From Vesta saturnalis (taxonomy: Eukaryota; Arthropoda; Insecta; Coleoptera; Lampyridae): a DNA stretch of 64,000 bases. The notes below the pieces were generated by a model, which saw only the letters and a list, made by a program, of their open reading frames with translations, made no database searches and was not told where the DNA came from. The first letter of the stretch is position 1. Each line of letters opens with the position of its first letter. The stretch covers positions 3,348,501 to 3,412,500 of the forward strand of contig JARFJB010002198.1 in assembly GCA_036346205.1 (NCBI GenBank), given 5' to 3'. The position numbers were made by a program, and so were the translations under genes. Positions 11,240 through 24,620 of the stretch are shown here, in pieces.

Positions 11240-12740
11240 ATCCTAGTCCTGGAGATATGTTACGTTGCGTCCTCGTTCGCATCGCTAGATATGATTTCTT
11301 TTTAACAGTTGTAATACATGATAGTAATAAAGAGTTAAAAAAGGGAATCCTAACGAAACCCGTAGCTCTACCCTTAATTTACACATTGTTTATACATTCT
11401 CTCTGTTACAGTTTTCAATAAAATATTTCAATGTAAATATCTGAAGAAATGTTCAAGAAAAGACTCTCTACTGCCACATCAAAAAACCGTGTGTAGGATA
11501 AGGATACCAACCACTCCACCTTCAAAGATGCAGCAGCCTGTACCGAAAAACCGTGCCGCACATAGCAATGTGGCGCAACCTAGTAATTCCGATGCAAACA
11601 GAACGGAACATAGTCATATTGCTGAGCGTTGTAACAACCTTTTTTTGTGGTTGTATTAAAAAGTACATTAATTTAAGGATCGTTCATCTATTTGGCATAA
11701 TATTAGAAAAGTTTTTAATTATTAATATGTAGAATTGAGAATGGCAATTTAATTGGCATTTCCTAGAACAAATCTTTTGGGTGTAATATTACTTAAATAG
11801 TTTTAGTTCCCTTTCTTAAAAAAAATTGGATTTATATTTTTGTATTCGCGCAAGCGTGAAGATTTTTAGGGGAATACACTTGAGTTATTCTGAAAGCTTT
11901 TTTGTAATTCACTTAATGCTGACTGTTAACAGCAATAAGCATGATTTTTACTTAATTTTTTATATTTTGGTGCCATCAGAATTTTGGTGGTAAGTTATTT
12001 TTTTCTCATTATATTTAAAGCTAAAGCCTTTGCTTTTTTTAGGCACCTTTCAAGTATGCACTTTTTCTTAACTATTTTTTTTAAGTACTTACTTTTTAAG
12101 TACTTAATTTGTATACCTAATAATCTTTAATGGTACGTATAAGTCAATATTTTACTGTACTATTATTTTAAATGGCAAGTTTTACTTGAGTTACCTTTAC
12201 AACGCAAGTTCTACATACTTTTACAAATAAATTTGGCGAATTAAACTTCAAGAAAATTCCATATTTTAAGGATAACTAAGCAAGACATTGACCTCACCAT
12301 ATGAACCATTCTGCTTCATAGTACCTGTAACAGTGTATATACAGAACCGTTAAAAGGTAAAGTTTTTTTTATAATTTAGTTTATGACTTCTGAATTTTTT
12401 TTTTCGTTTTCAAACATATATTAAATAAACTTATGTATAACTTGTTATTTTATTTTCATTGGTGTTAATTTGTTTATAGTATTCAATAACTAGGTTTTGT
12501 TGTTCCTAGATAGATATATAAAAAAAAGAAAGACAACATGGCGCTCGAGAATTTATTATTTTTTTCATAATTTTTTTGATGAGCCGACGGCAGTAGCGAT
12601 TATTAAAAGGTAATTTTTTATATTAATTAAATTATTTGATCAATTACGAATGGTATATTACATCATCGCTTTTTTATTTAATGTTATAAGTTGGCCCAGT
12701 TTTAGTGTTTATACACTTGGAGCCGCTATTAATGTTACAA
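11240..12740. other. AT-rich, possible small polymerase-upstream exon
   Basis: Mostly low-complexity AT-rich DNA. One stretch at about 11510-11640 has coding-like composition (KMQQPVPKNRAAHSNVAQP) and could be a 5' exon of the virus-like element before the polymerase at 12.7 kb. Its splice sites are not convincing. Nothing else is recognised. Confidence 0.3.
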
Positions 12741-14774
12741 TTTGACGCCTTTTAATAATTGTTGTTATACTTTGACTTTATTAAGGTTACAGCGTCTTGC
12801 ACAACCTGGACCATCAGGGTTAAACAACTTAAAGAATAATGCGCAACACAGGCATGCTGATGAACCAGTACAAACGGAAAGTAGCAAAAGTGTTGAAATT
12901 GTGCACAGCACTGATTGTTCGATTGATGTTCTTCGATATGCTTATCAAGGGCACCTTAGAAGCAATAGGCCCAAATCAAATGTGTGTCTACTCGTTGATA
13001 CTGGGGTTAAGTGATTCGCAATGCTTTTACACAACTCATTGTTTCGTATAGAGTGTCACCATGCAATACCTATACGGATGTGCAGACGTTTATGGGTGAC
13101 GTTAAAGTGAACGTTTTGAAACTAATAGAAATTCAGTTGCAGAAACACTTCTCGTTGAAATGTAATGTTGTTTGGATTCTAGTTACAGTAGAGAAAGTAC
13201 TGAATTAAAGTCCGTTCAAACGAAAGGACTTTAATGCTAAGCAATCAGAATTTCAGCATAAAGATTCTGGTAAGTGCGAGTTATGAGTAGTAGGATATTA
13301 TATAATTAATATATGTTGTTTTTTAGGGTGGTGTATTTTGTATATTTAGAGGTAAACATGTTGAAATTTTCTCTCACTACGGGTTCATCCTATATAAATG
13401 TCCCGCCTGAAATTTCGCATAAACATACCATAGTGAATGTGAAGAATAGTGATAATTGCTGCTTTGCGTGGACTATTGTATCAACATTAGTGACACCGAC
13501 GGGGTTATCACAACGGACGACTTCCTACCCTGATTTCAGGACGTTATTCAACTGGCATGGTGTAGAATTTCCTGTTAAGCTGACTAACATCTCAACGTTT
13601 GAGTCCAACAATATCTTCATCAATGTTTATGGACTGGAGGATACGTATCGTGATGGTCAGCGTATTCCTGAGGAGTGGGTCCTCTCTACTATACCAGAGC
13701 TAAACAACCTATTCATGTTAATTTATTACTATTAGTCAGTAACCAAACGGATAATAAACATTTTTTATGGATAAAAAATTTTTCTCGTTTACTAAGCAAC
13801 CAAATAAGCAGACGTAATGGGGCAAAATATTTTTGTGATTCATGTATTTATTACTTTAGAACGCAGGAGCAATTAACTCGACATGTGTCTCATGACTGTA
13901 ATTTCGTATATATTAAATTACCTGGCGTAATGCAAAGAAAATAGAGAACCGGGGAGTTCTATGCGGAAAATATACTTGCGTTTCGGAACTATCAAAAACA
14001 GATGTTTCTACCATTCGTAATATGTGTACATTTTGAAGCTCTATTAGTACCGGTAAATACGGCTGAACACGATCCCGAACAACCGTTCACGATAAAAACG
14101 TGTAAACATGAACCATACTCATTCAGTTATTATATTAAGTGCGGTGTAAACGATGCATGGTCCAAATTAGAACTTTATGGGGGGGGGGGGGGGTTAATGC
14201 CCCGGAGGTATTTATTACACGAATCGAGAGTGATGTGAAACGGTTATATAATGAGCATTTGAAAACTTTTGTTTCAATGTTACCACTAACGGATGAACAA
14301 CTGGTGATACATGAACAAAATCGTAATTGTTATATGCGACAAGCTTTTTACGAACGATCATACAAATTCCAAAGTACGAGATCACTGCCATGTCACTGGT
14401 ATATATCGTGGTGCGGCACACACAAATTGCAATTTAAACTATCAATTACCAACATTTATCCCAGTTTTTTTTCCATAATCTCAGTAATTATGATGTCCAC
14501 CTGTTCATCAAACAGTTAGCAAGTGAAACTGAAGAAATTGCCCTACTTTCTGTTAATATTAAAAATATATAACGCTCGGTAAGCATATTTATGTAGACGA
14601 ATTCATTAACGGTCGTGGCCTTAGGGAAAAGAAGTACATAAATTGTCGATTTGTTGATAGTTGTAGGTTCATGGCGGCATCCTTAGATACCCTATCTCAT
14701 AATTTATCAGATGATCAATGTAGTGAAATAAGGAAATATTTTGGTGATGATAATGACTTTAACTTAGTTAGAAA

Positions 14775-14879
<105 letters not shown>

Positions 14880-14977
14880 AAATCAGACGTGTTGCTGTTG
14901 GCTGACGTGTTCGTAAACATTAGGCGGCTATGTATAAACATGTATGGATTAGAACCAGCGCAGTATGTTACAATACC

Positions 14978-15076
14978 TTAGTTTCAAGTACATATTTATC
15001 GGTGAAGATTTTAATTTCAGCATGGATAAAAGTGGAAAAATTATGAAATTTAGCTTTAATTTATTCCTAATACATA

Positions 15077-15126
<50 letters not shown>

Positions 15127-16244
15127 TAATATATATATATATATATATAAACTCAACAAGAGATCATAATTGTGTTGACAACTCATAGCTGCTTTAGTGG
15201 CAAGTTGATACTCTACTTTCTAATCATCATGGATTAAAGCGTCTGTGGCAATTGATAATTTTCAAGAAAAATCAAAGTTGTTCATGGTCCAATAATTTGG
15301 GAAAATTATTTTGGTTAATATTTTAAGTATTGCCTGGGATTTTTAATGATTTTTACTTGATATTGAACAAAAAATCTGACAAATGATCTGATAATGCTTT
15401 CATGTATGTAAAAAATAACTTCAAGCCCACAATACCTCAATTTGAAATATCGGTTTTAAATACGATAATTCCCCTTTTTAATTTTGACAAATGATTTCAT
15501 AGCGATCTTAAAAAATACCCGACTTTCAAAAAATTGTGGATAAATGAAATAGATACGATAATCCTCCATTATTGATCCGCCATTTTGAATTTTTAATTTT
15601 GGATTTATTTTTTGGGATCTTAAATATCCCAATCTCGACTTAAAAAAATTATAAATTTAAAATAGAATTTTGCCGTAAAAAAGGTGGCCACTTTATTATA
15701 TTTATTTTTTAAATTATATAAAAAGTTTTAATTTGTTATTTTAATTATTAAAAACACAAACCAAAAACACAAAACACAAAAAAAAAAAAAACAAAAACAC
15801 AAAAAAAAACAAAACAAAAAACAAAAAACAAAAAAAACAAACAAACACACAAAACACACAAAAACAAAAAAAACACACAAAAAAAAAAAACAAAAAAAAA
15901 AAAAACACAAAACACAAAAAAAAAAAAACAAAAAACAAAAAAAAACAAAACACACAAACACAAAACACACAAACACAAAACAAACACACAAAAACAAATA
16001 CACAAACAAACAAACACTAACACACAAACACACAGATCTAATGCAGTAAACTTTATATTTTTAAAAAATTGTAAATATAATTTATTTTTTTTTTATATAT
16101 CCAAAATGGGACATTTGTTAATATTTCCTGATAATGATTATGACACAATATTATTTATATTCCAAAAAGTTACTACATTATAGCCATGGAATGTTGCATC
16201 ATTTTACAATTAACATTATGATTATATATGTTCTAATTATTATA

Positions 16245-16303
<59 letters not shown>

Positions 16304-16316
16304 TAAACTAACAATA
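14978..16316 (+). repeat. Left arm of large inverted repeat pair
   Basis: Begins TTAGTTTCAAGTACATAT and ends CATCTAAACTAACAA. The order is a unique segment, (TA)n, an ATCATAATTGTGTTGACA block, AT-rich DNA, a 290 bp A/C microsatellite (15750-16036), a GTTACTACATTA block, then (TA)n. The same blocks occur in reverse complement and reverse order at 17917-19699. It interrupts the polymerase relic: about 95 bp of polymerase sequence immediately left (14880-14977) is repeated immediately right (16373-16470). Unclassified; no coding capacity. Confidence 0.75.
15750..16036. repeat. A/C-rich microsatellite (CAAACACA-type)
   Basis: Imperfect runs of CACAAA and CAAACACA. It is the decayed complement of the GT-rich array at 18245-18880. 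Spurious phenylalanine/cysteine open frames on the minus strand are a by-product. Confidence 0.85.
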
Positions 16317-16331
16317 GCATAGTCTGATTTT

Positions 16332-16373
<42 letters not shown>

Positions 16374-17916
16374 AAATCAGACGTGTTTTTGCTGACGTGT
16401 TCGTAAACATTAGGCGGCTATGTATAAACATGTATGGATTAGAACCAGCGCAGTATGTTACAATACCTGTATTGTCGTGGGATGCCATGTTGAAATATAC
16501 TAAAGTAGAGTTAGAATTATTGATTGAAAGGTATTCGTGGTGGGTAGTGCTTGTGTTAAGCGAAGAAGTATTGCTAACAACGAGTTTGTCACAAATTATG
16601 ACCTTAATCATCCTTAAGTCTTTTTACAGTATTTAGATGTCACGAATTTATATGGATGAAGTATTCGACAATATCTCCCTTATGATGGGTTTATGTAGTT
16701 AACTGAAGAGGAAATTAGGCGCTTCAATGTATTAATTATTAATGATAATGACGATTTCGGGTTTGTACTAGCATCACCGCATACCTGCATGATGAGCACA
16801 ATAATTATCCTTTTGTCCCGAAATGATCTGCGACCACATTCGAAGGAGGAAAATTAATTCTAACTTATGTGATAAGACCATGTTATACATTACCGATATT
16901 TAAAACAATGTATACAGCATGGGTTAATTGTTACTCATATTAATAGAGTTTTATGGTTTCGTCAAAATCCTTGGCTAGTACCATACATAAATCTTAACAC
17001 AACTCTTCGAAATCAAGCCAGAACAAATTGGAAAAGGTTTCTTTAAATGCTTAAACAATGGTATATTTGGTAAAACAATGGAAGTGTTGACCAAAGCAGA
17101 GTAATAAAGCTATTAACACATTGGGAAAATAACGGATGTCGCTTGGGTCTACCATGGTACGTCAAAATCGTAATTTAAGAATTTTATTCAATTTACTGAT
17201 AAATTATTTGCTGTGGAATTGTCCAAACACGCCGTGACAAACCCGTATATGTTGGATTTAGTATTTTAGATCTTTCCAAAATTATAATGTATCGATTTTT
17301 TTACGATATCTTGCGCTGTCATTGCTGTAATAATGTAACGTTGCTCTGTACAGAGACAGATTCTTTAATTGTGGACATAACAACTGATGATGTGTATGCG
17401 CATATGCGGGATAATGTTGATGAATATGACAGATCCAACTATCAAAACGGTCTGCATGGTATTACAACGAATACATCGGTCGTCAGAAGAATGAAAGATG
17501 AGTATGCAAGGAAAGCTATTCAATCTTGTTATGGAGCAGGATCAAAATCTTATTGTCTTGAGGCTGCTGGTGATCAAGTGGTTAAGAAAGCGAAAGGTGT
17601 TAAGAAAATCGTTATTCAAAAGTGCTGACGGAGTTAGACTACAAACCTGTTGGAGGCTCCTGGTAAAACAGTAATGTGTAAAATGTTCGTTTTAGATCAA
17701 CTTTGCATTATATATACACTGAGATGTTAAACAAAATCGCCTTTAGGTCCCAGAATGACAAACGGTACCGATTGCGTTGCACGTGTACAACATTGACGTG
17801 GGGGCATTCGCGAATTCCGGAATTGGAGAACGTCGATCCTTTGAACAGTCTACTAGGGGTTGCTAAGAAAATAAATTTGTATAATCCAGATAGTAACTAA
17901 TAGTTTGGGTACTGCT

Positions 17917-17930
17917 ACTTGTTAGTTTAG

Positions 17931-17991
<61 letters not shown>

Positions 17992-19542
17992 TATATATAT
18001 ATTCTCCATAATCAAGCTAGGAACATATATAATCATACATGTTAATATGTATAATATCGATACAACATTCCAGGTCGGATACTCAATGTAGTAACTTTTT
18101 AGTGGAATATAGAATAATATTGTGTCATAACTCATTATCGAGGAAATATACACAGAATGTACTTATATTATGTGATATATAAAAGAAATAAATAAAATAT
18201 ATATTTACAATTTTTATTAAAAATGTAAAGTTACTAATGATCTTTGTATGATTGTTTGTGTGTTTGTGTTTGTGTGTTTGTGTGTTTGTGTATTTATGTG
18301 AAATTTGATGTGTTATTTGTGTTTGATTAATGTGTGTTTGTTTGTTTTGTGTTTGTGTGTTTGTGTGTTTGTGTGTTTGTGTGTTTGTGTGTTTGTGTGT
18401 TTGTGTGTTTGTGTGTTTGTGTGTTTGTGTGTTTGTGTGTTTGTGTGTGTTGTGTGTTTGTGTGTTTGTGTGTTTGTGTGTGTATGCGTTTGTGTGTTTG
18501 TATGTTTGTTTGTTTGTTGTGTTTGTATGTTCATGTGTTTGTGTACTTGTTTGTTTGTGTTTGTGTGTTTGTGTGTTTGTGTGTTTGTGTGTTTGTGTGT
18601 TTTTTTGTGTGTTTGTGTGTTTGTGTGTTTGTGTGTTTGTGTGTTTGTGTTTGTGTGTTTGTGTGTTTGTGTGTTTGTGTGTTTGTGTGTTTGTGTTGTG
18701 TTTGTGTGTTTGTGTTTTTGTGTTGTGTGTTTGTGTGTTTGTGTGTTTGTTTGTGTGTTTGTGTGTTTGTGTGTTTGTTGTGTTTGTGTGTTTGTGTGTT
18801 TGTGTGTTTGTGTGTTTGTGTGTTTTGTGTTTTTGTTTTGTGTTTTGTGTTTCTGTGCTTCTGTGTTTGTGTTTGTGTTACATAATTAAAATAACAAATT
18901 AAAAACTTTTTTATATAATTTCTCCAAAAAAATAAATATAATAACCAGTGGCGCACCGTTTTTACGGTGCAAAATTCTGCATTTTATAATTTATCAACCA
19001 ATTTTTTTTAAAGTCGAGCATTGGGGATATTTAAGATCCCTAAGAAAATAAATCATTTATCAAAATTAAAAAATTCAAAATGGCGGATCAATAATGGAGG
19101 ATTATCGTATCTATTTCATTTATCCACGGAATTTTTTGATAGTCGGGTATTGGGGGTTTTTAAGATCGCTAAGTGTAAATCATTTGTCAAAATTAAAAAT
19201 GGGAATGTTAAAAACCGATATTACTCAAATTGAGGTATTGTGGGCTATGAAGTTATTTATTTACATACATGAGAACATTATGGCAGATCATTTGTCAGAG
19301 GTTTTTTGCTTCAATATCAAGTGTAGAATCATTAAAAAAATCCCAGCTGCAACTACTTAAAATATTAACCAAAATAATTTTCCCATGTAAGGTTATTGGA
19401 CCATGAACAGCGAGTTTGATTTTTCTTGAAAATTATCAATTGCCACAGACGCTATTAATCCATGATGATTAGAAAGTAGAGTATCAACTGTGCCACTAGA
19501 AGCAGCTATGAGTTGTCAACACAATTATGATCTCTTGTTGGA

Positions 19543-19588
<46 letters not shown>

Positions 19589-19699
19589 GTATTAGGGAAT
19601 AAATTAAAGCTGGCAAATTGGTCACATAATTCTTTCGCACTTTTATCCATGCTGACTTAACATTAAGATCTTCACCGATAAATATGTACTTGAAACTAA
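17917..19699 (-). repeat. Right arm of large inverted repeat pair
   Basis: Reverse complement of the left arm: starts TTGTTAGTTTAGATG, then (TA)n, the AATATTGTGTCATAA block, the GT microsatellite, AT-rich DNA, TTGTCAACACAATTATGAT, (TA)n, and ends ATGTACTTGAAACTAA. It is longer than the left arm mostly because its microsatellite is longer. It abuts the 3' end of the polymerase relic at 17.9 kb. Confidence 0.75.
18245..18880. repeat. (TGTGTTTG)n microsatellite
   Basis: About 630 bp dominated by an 8-base TGTGTTTG period with occasional slips. All three plus frames stay open as cysteine/valine/leucine repeats and the minus strand as threonine/histidine/asparagine repeats; these are artefacts of composition, not genes. 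Confidence 0.95.
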
Positions 19700-19837
19700 T
19701 GCAGTAATTTTGTGCAACATCTAAAATAAGACAAAACAGACAAAACTACCCCATTTAAAGAAGACCAATAAACTGCTGATATTTCGCAATCAGTCTCTGT
19801 ATAGGTGTTGTAATTGGTTTCAGATTAAGCTGATTAA

Positions 19838-21137
19838 ATGTCTCATTCAAACCCAAGCGGAAGTAAGAGAAAAAGCACAGATGATCATCGTATTTTTTAA
19901 GAAAAATGGGAGTTGTAGTGTTTTTGTTGCGAAGTAAAGAGAAAATGATTTGCCTAATTTGTAATAGTAGTATCAGTGTCCCAAAGTTATATAATATTAA
20001 CCGTTACTATGATCAGCATAAAACTAAGTGTGACCAGTATACGGGAAAAATTAGAGACGAAAAATTAAATGAGTTAAAGCACGATTATAGAATCAACAGC
20101 TTATTTTTCACGTCCAAAGCAAGAAAATGAGCTGCTGTTCACACGAGCTACATACTATCGGAATTGATCGCAGAACATTCAAAACCGTTTGTTGAAGATG
20201 AATTTATAAAAGAGCGTCTATAGAATGGGTCCACTCGTTCGCCGTTTTGTTTTTAGTTATGACGTCATAGTTAAAAGTGTTGGGGGAGTAGCGGGAGGGT
20301 TACTCGCATGACCGGGGGAATGATTGGGTGTAGTCACGTGACCCTGGTAGGAGGGGTGGGTTAGTCACGTTACCCAGTGGGGAAGGTCATAATTAAATTG
20401 TGCCGCCATTTTGTTTTTAATTATGAGTCATAAGCGTTTTGAAAGAAGTAAAAAATGACAAAGTTCATAAGGCCACGTGGCTTAAATCAGCGATAATTTA
20501 CTGCGTTTTTACGTGATCTTTTCATGAAAGTGAAAGGACAAGATGTCAATTTACTATCTGATATTTCTTTTTTACAATATCTTTCCTATATGGTAGATAT
20601 CACAGCGCAAGTTGATGCTTTGGAAAGTTGGAAGATGATAATCTGTCGCATTTTCCGACTTGTAAGGCTTTTCAGGAAACTATCCCAATTTCGTATAACA
20701 AGTATACCGAGAAAATGAGAAGACTTCTGGCAGAATTTTAAAGGGGTTTTCAAGATTTTAAGCTCCAAGAAGATAATTTTTCGTTGTTTATGGCTCTTTT
20801 CTCTATCGACATCGATAGAGTTCCCACTCACTTACAGATGGAGGTCATAGAAATTCAATGTCAGACCCATTTGAAACAAAAATTGGACAGTGCTGGTGCA
20901 GTTGATTTTTACAAGTGTTTATCTGTTCAATATCAAAAATACAGCAATTTGCTTGCAAAATATATCCATGGTTTGGAGCCACCTACAAGTGTGAGCAATT
21001 ATTTTCCCTAATGAAGGAAACAAATCTCCTTCAAGATCGTGACTAACCGACGCATACTTGGATGCAGTTTTAAAACTAATTTCTGGAGAAAAAATTACCC
21101 TTCAAATAGGTAATTTAGTTAAACACAAAAGATTGTA
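19838..21137 (+). pseudogene. hAT transposase relic 2 (ZBED5/SCAND3-like)
   Basis: N- and C-terminal parts of a Buster-type hAT transposase. It starts MSHSNPSGSKRKS at 19838, followed (after in-frame stops) by a CLIC zinc-binding segment with YNINRYYDQHKTKCDQY and then SELIAEHSKPFVEDEFIKERL ending at 20221. After a foreign-looking 240 bp stretch, the C-terminal half resumes: DNLSHFPTCKAF, FSLFMALFSIDIDRVP, LQMEVIEIQCQTHLKQKL and the dimerisation end with a SNYFP...LTDAYLDAVLKL pattern. The middle of the gene, including much of the catalytic core, is missing. Terminal repeats were not identified. The family call rests on several conserved blocks in the right order. Confidence 0.8.
20222..20470. 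other. GC-richer insert replacing the middle of the hAT gene
   Basis: About 240 bp between the two hAT halves, much more G-rich than its surroundings. It contains a TGACGTCA palindrome (CRE-type), GTCACGTGAC (E-box palindrome) and GTCACGTTACCC, and is bordered by two similar 25 bp blocks in direct orientation (TTTTGTTTTTAGTTATGACG at about 20243, TTTTGTTTTTAATTATGAGT at about 20410). No coding. Origin unknown. Confidence 0.4.
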
Positions 21138-21539
21138 ATACAGTTTTCTAATATTTTACTATTAATTGTCAGATATGTACCATGATTTTGGTTATAAGCA
21201 AAATCATTGTACGTATCCCGTGAAAAACCGTTTAAATATAGTGAAGAACCGTGAATGATTAAAACAGCGCTTGACTTATCAAATAAACGATTACCGCCCT
21301 GTACCACCCTATCTTTGGGATGAGTTTTTTTTTCATCGTGGTTGGGTTTTGCGGCCCACTGATTCCACGGCCCTTGTGCATTTGGCCCAACAATGACTTT
21401 GAGTTTGACTTGCCTGGTCTAAAGCCAACTAATCAATGCAATCACATCTCAATCAATAGATAGCGTACTTAAATGATTTTTATATTACTTATACTAAATT
21501 GACTAATCATACACAAATTATTTATAATTTTGAAGGATA

Positions 21540-22780
21540 ATCAGTGAGCGTTAAAATATTTTTTGATGTATAAGTCCCAAAAAGCTAATTTAAGTACTTA
21601 TATATTGACTTTGGCAAAATTATTCTATGGCTTAACATACAAAGAACTCAGGGGACTGGTATTTACATATGCCGAAGAAAATAATCTTAACAACAATTAT
21701 AATAAAGAACACCGATTGGCAGGAAAATATGGCTCTGTGCGTTTTTAAAAAGAAACCCTCAAATGAAACTAAGACAACCCTAAGGAACTAGTCTTACTAG
21801 AATAACATCATTTAACGATGAAGGAACCGAATTATTTTATTCTAATCTTAAATCAGTTATTGGGAAGTTTAAGTTCGAGCCTAATAGATTATATAATATG
21901 GACGAAACTGGAGTTACAACGGTGCAGAAGAAATGTCCAAAGAAAGGCCCTAAAAGAGCTAAAAAAGTGGGAGCTGCGATATCAGCGGAACGAGGAAGAA
22001 CAATAACTGCCTTTTTGCACGAGTGCCGTTGGAAGTTATGTTCCACCCATGCTGATATATCCACGCAAAAGAATAGCTTTAATATTGCAAAAAAATGGAC
22101 CAATTGGAGCAACTTATAGATGCTCAAAAAACGTTTGGATCAAGAGTGAGCTGTTTCTTGAATCTCTAATCCACTTCGAGAAACATGCGAAGCCTACCTG
22201 AGTCATATAATTTTTGTAGAGAAAATAATATACACATGGTATCTTTTCCACCACATACATCCAGCCTTTAGATCCAACATTTTTTAGCCCTTTAAAAATG
22301 CGCTATGCAGGAAGTAAGATCTTTATCTATTTGCAACAAATCACCAGAAGACAACAGAATCTGACGTAACTGAACTTCTAAACAAGGCTTTTATGAAGGA
22401 CGCAACAATGGAGAAAGCAGTTTCAGGTTTTCGCTCAGTAGGAACAGTTCCACTCGATCCTGATAAATTTACTTAAGATGATTTTGCTGCTGCCATTCAA
22501 GTAAGAGAATTTATAGTGGAACCTATAATCGAACCAGAACTCTCTACGGCTCCCAAAAATTCTAAAGCTTTTCCTAACCAAAATTACCAACCATCTACAT
22601 CAAAAACGATTCCTGACCTAAATGATTAACCATCTACATCAAAAGCAATTCCTAACAAAAATGACCAACCATCTACATCAGAAGCGATTCCTGACATAAA
22701 TGACCAAATATCTACATCAAAAGCGATTCCTGACCTAAATGATAGACCATCTACAACAAAAGCAAATTTTTTGCAAAACG
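21540..22780 (+). pseudogene. pogo/Tigger-type transposase relic, 5' part
   Basis: Transposase of the pogo (DDE_1, jerky/CENP-B related) group. Blocks: an N-terminal LTYKELRGLVFTYAEENN and RLAGKYG helix-turn-helix-like region (21620-21745), YNMDETGVTTVQKK (21890-21930) carrying the aspartate of the core, VGAAISAERGRTITAF (21970-22015), and further fragments (VPPMLIYPRKRI in another frame; SLQPLDPTFF-like near 22260). Stops and shifts are frequent. The C-terminal region holds a 39 bp tandem repeat (22591-22770) encoding a PSTSKAIPDLND-like unit. The gene is cut at about 22780 by the LINE and resumes beyond 26.5 kb. Confidence 0.78.
22591..22770 (+). repeat. 39 bp in-frame tandem repeat in pogo relic
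   Basis: Units start at 22591, 22630, 22669, 22708 and 22747 (CCATCTACATC...). Thirteen codons per unit read PSTSKAIPDLNDQ with variation; one CAA has become TAA. Coding-length periodicity indicates expansion while the gene was still translated. Confidence 0.8.
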
Positions 22781-22904
22781 ATCCCTGCCTCCTATTTATT
22801 TTTCATTCACAAACTTTCTCCATGATTTCCTATTTCTGCATGCCCTTCCGCAAGATTCATACATTGCCTCTGACATGTCTTTTTATTTTTAAAACTTTTA
22901 TCAA

Positions 22905-23748
22905 ACATTCAACTACATTCAGCGGCCTACCTGGCCCGGCCTTATTTCTAACCTCACGCACATATATTTGCTTCGTTAATCTTGCGTTATCCATACTCTC
23001 AATGTGCCAAACCAGCGTAATGTACTACTTTCATATCTATGCATCATCGTCGTTTTCTCGCCAAACTCCGTCACTATATACTCATTCTTTATCTTATCCA
23101 TGCTCGTTTTACCACATGCGCTACTAAGGAATAGCCATGTCTCACTTCCATACTGTACTGACGGGACAAGCGCGGCATTACAAATTGCTCGTTTCTCAGC
23201 TAGGTCATGCTTTCGTTTCTCATTATAGTCCACATACTTCCAATCACATTCCTTTCAGCATTGACCCTTCGTCCAATCTCGCCATCCAATATACCATCTG
23301 CAGTAAACATTCTACCCAGATATACCAACTCGTCCACTTGCAGAGTAAATAATCTACTCTCCTTTACACCTTTCCGATTGAACACCACAATCTTAGTTTT
23401 GTTCACCTTTGCCTTTAGGTCCATGCTCTTACAGACTGTATCAAACTCCCTCAGAGCAGTTTGTAGCTCATCCGCATTATCATTTAATAAGACTGTGTCA
23501 TCGGCGTATATTTACGTCACCAACCATTACACCATTTGTATCGGTACATGCTTGCCTAACAAATTTATCCATGTGTACATTGAACAACCACGGTGACATC
23601 ACACAGCCTTGTCGCAATCCTTGCTGAATATTAAGATATTTACTCACACCTGCTCTCACCCTAACACATGCCCAGCTAGCGTTGTATCCTGCCCTTATTC
23701 CGTTTATTCCCAGCCTCTTATTTATCTTTCTTTCTTTTATCATACATT
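22905..23748 (-). repeat. LINE tandem duplication, copy A
   Basis: Covers the reverse transcriptase YADD region to the C-terminal domain. It matches the next about 880 bp closely. For example CATTGACCCTTCGTCCAATC is at 23258 and again at 24152, and most of 23200-23630 is nearly identical to 24095-24525, whereas the outer parts are more diverged. Confidence 0.85.
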
Positions 23749-24620
23749 CTACTACATTCAGCGAAGTTTTACGCGGCGTACCAGGCCCGGCCGTACCTCT
23801 AATGTCACATATATTTTCTTCGTTAATCTAACGATGTTCATTCTCTCAATGTCACCAAACCAACGTAATGTACCTCTTTTATACCTATCCATCATCGTCC
23901 TTTCCTCGCACACTCCTTCATTACACACTCATTTCTTATCTCATCCCTTCTCGTGTTACCACATGCGCTTCTCAGGAATCTCATATCCACGGCATTTATT
24001 TCTTTTTCGTGCTTTTTTTGACATACCCATGTCTCACTTCCATGCAGTACTGATGGGAGAAATACGCTACTATAGATTGCTCGTTTCCCAGCTAGGCTCG
24101 TGATTTTGTTTTTCATTATCAGTCACATACTTCCAATCACTTTCCTTCCAGCATTGACCCTTCGTCCAATCTCACCATCCATTGTACCATCTGCAGTAAA
24201 CATTCTACCCAGATACACCAACTCGTCCACTTGCAGAGTAAATAATCTACTCTCCTTTACACCTTTCCGATTGTACACCACAATCTTAGTTTTGTTCATC
24301 TTTACCTTTAGGTCCATGCTCTTACAGACTGTATCAAACTCCCTCAGAGCAGTTTGTAGCTCATCCGCATTATCATTTAATAAGACTGTGTCATCGGCGT
24401 GTATTTACGTCACCAACCATTACACCATATGTATCGGTACATGCTTGCCTAACAAATTTATCCATGTATACATTGAACAACCACGGTGACATCACACAGC
24501 CTTGCCGCAATCCTTGCTCAATATTAAGATATTTACTCACCCCTGCTCCCACCCTAACACATGCCCGGCTACCGTTGTATCTGCCCTTATTCCGTTTATT
24601 AGACCCCTATTTATCCCAGA
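23749..24620 (-). repeat. LINE tandem duplication, copy B
   Basis: Second copy of the same LINE segment, offset about 845-895 bp from copy A (CATTCTACTACATTCAGCG at 23746 against CATTCAACTACATTCAGCG at 22906). It encodes the same NKTKIVVYNRKGVKESRLF block and KINAVDMRFLRSACGN, a segment lost or altered in copy A. Confidence 0.85.

Noticed and set aside
15728..16033. Phe/Cys-rich minus-strand frames
   Set aside because: Composition artefact of the A/C-rich microsatellite in the left inverted arm.
18305..18902. Three overlapping long open frames rich in Cys/Val/Leu and a Thr/His frame on the other strand
   Set aside because: They are produced by the 8 bp TGTGTTTG microsatellite, which has no stop in most frames; all frames are open simultaneously.
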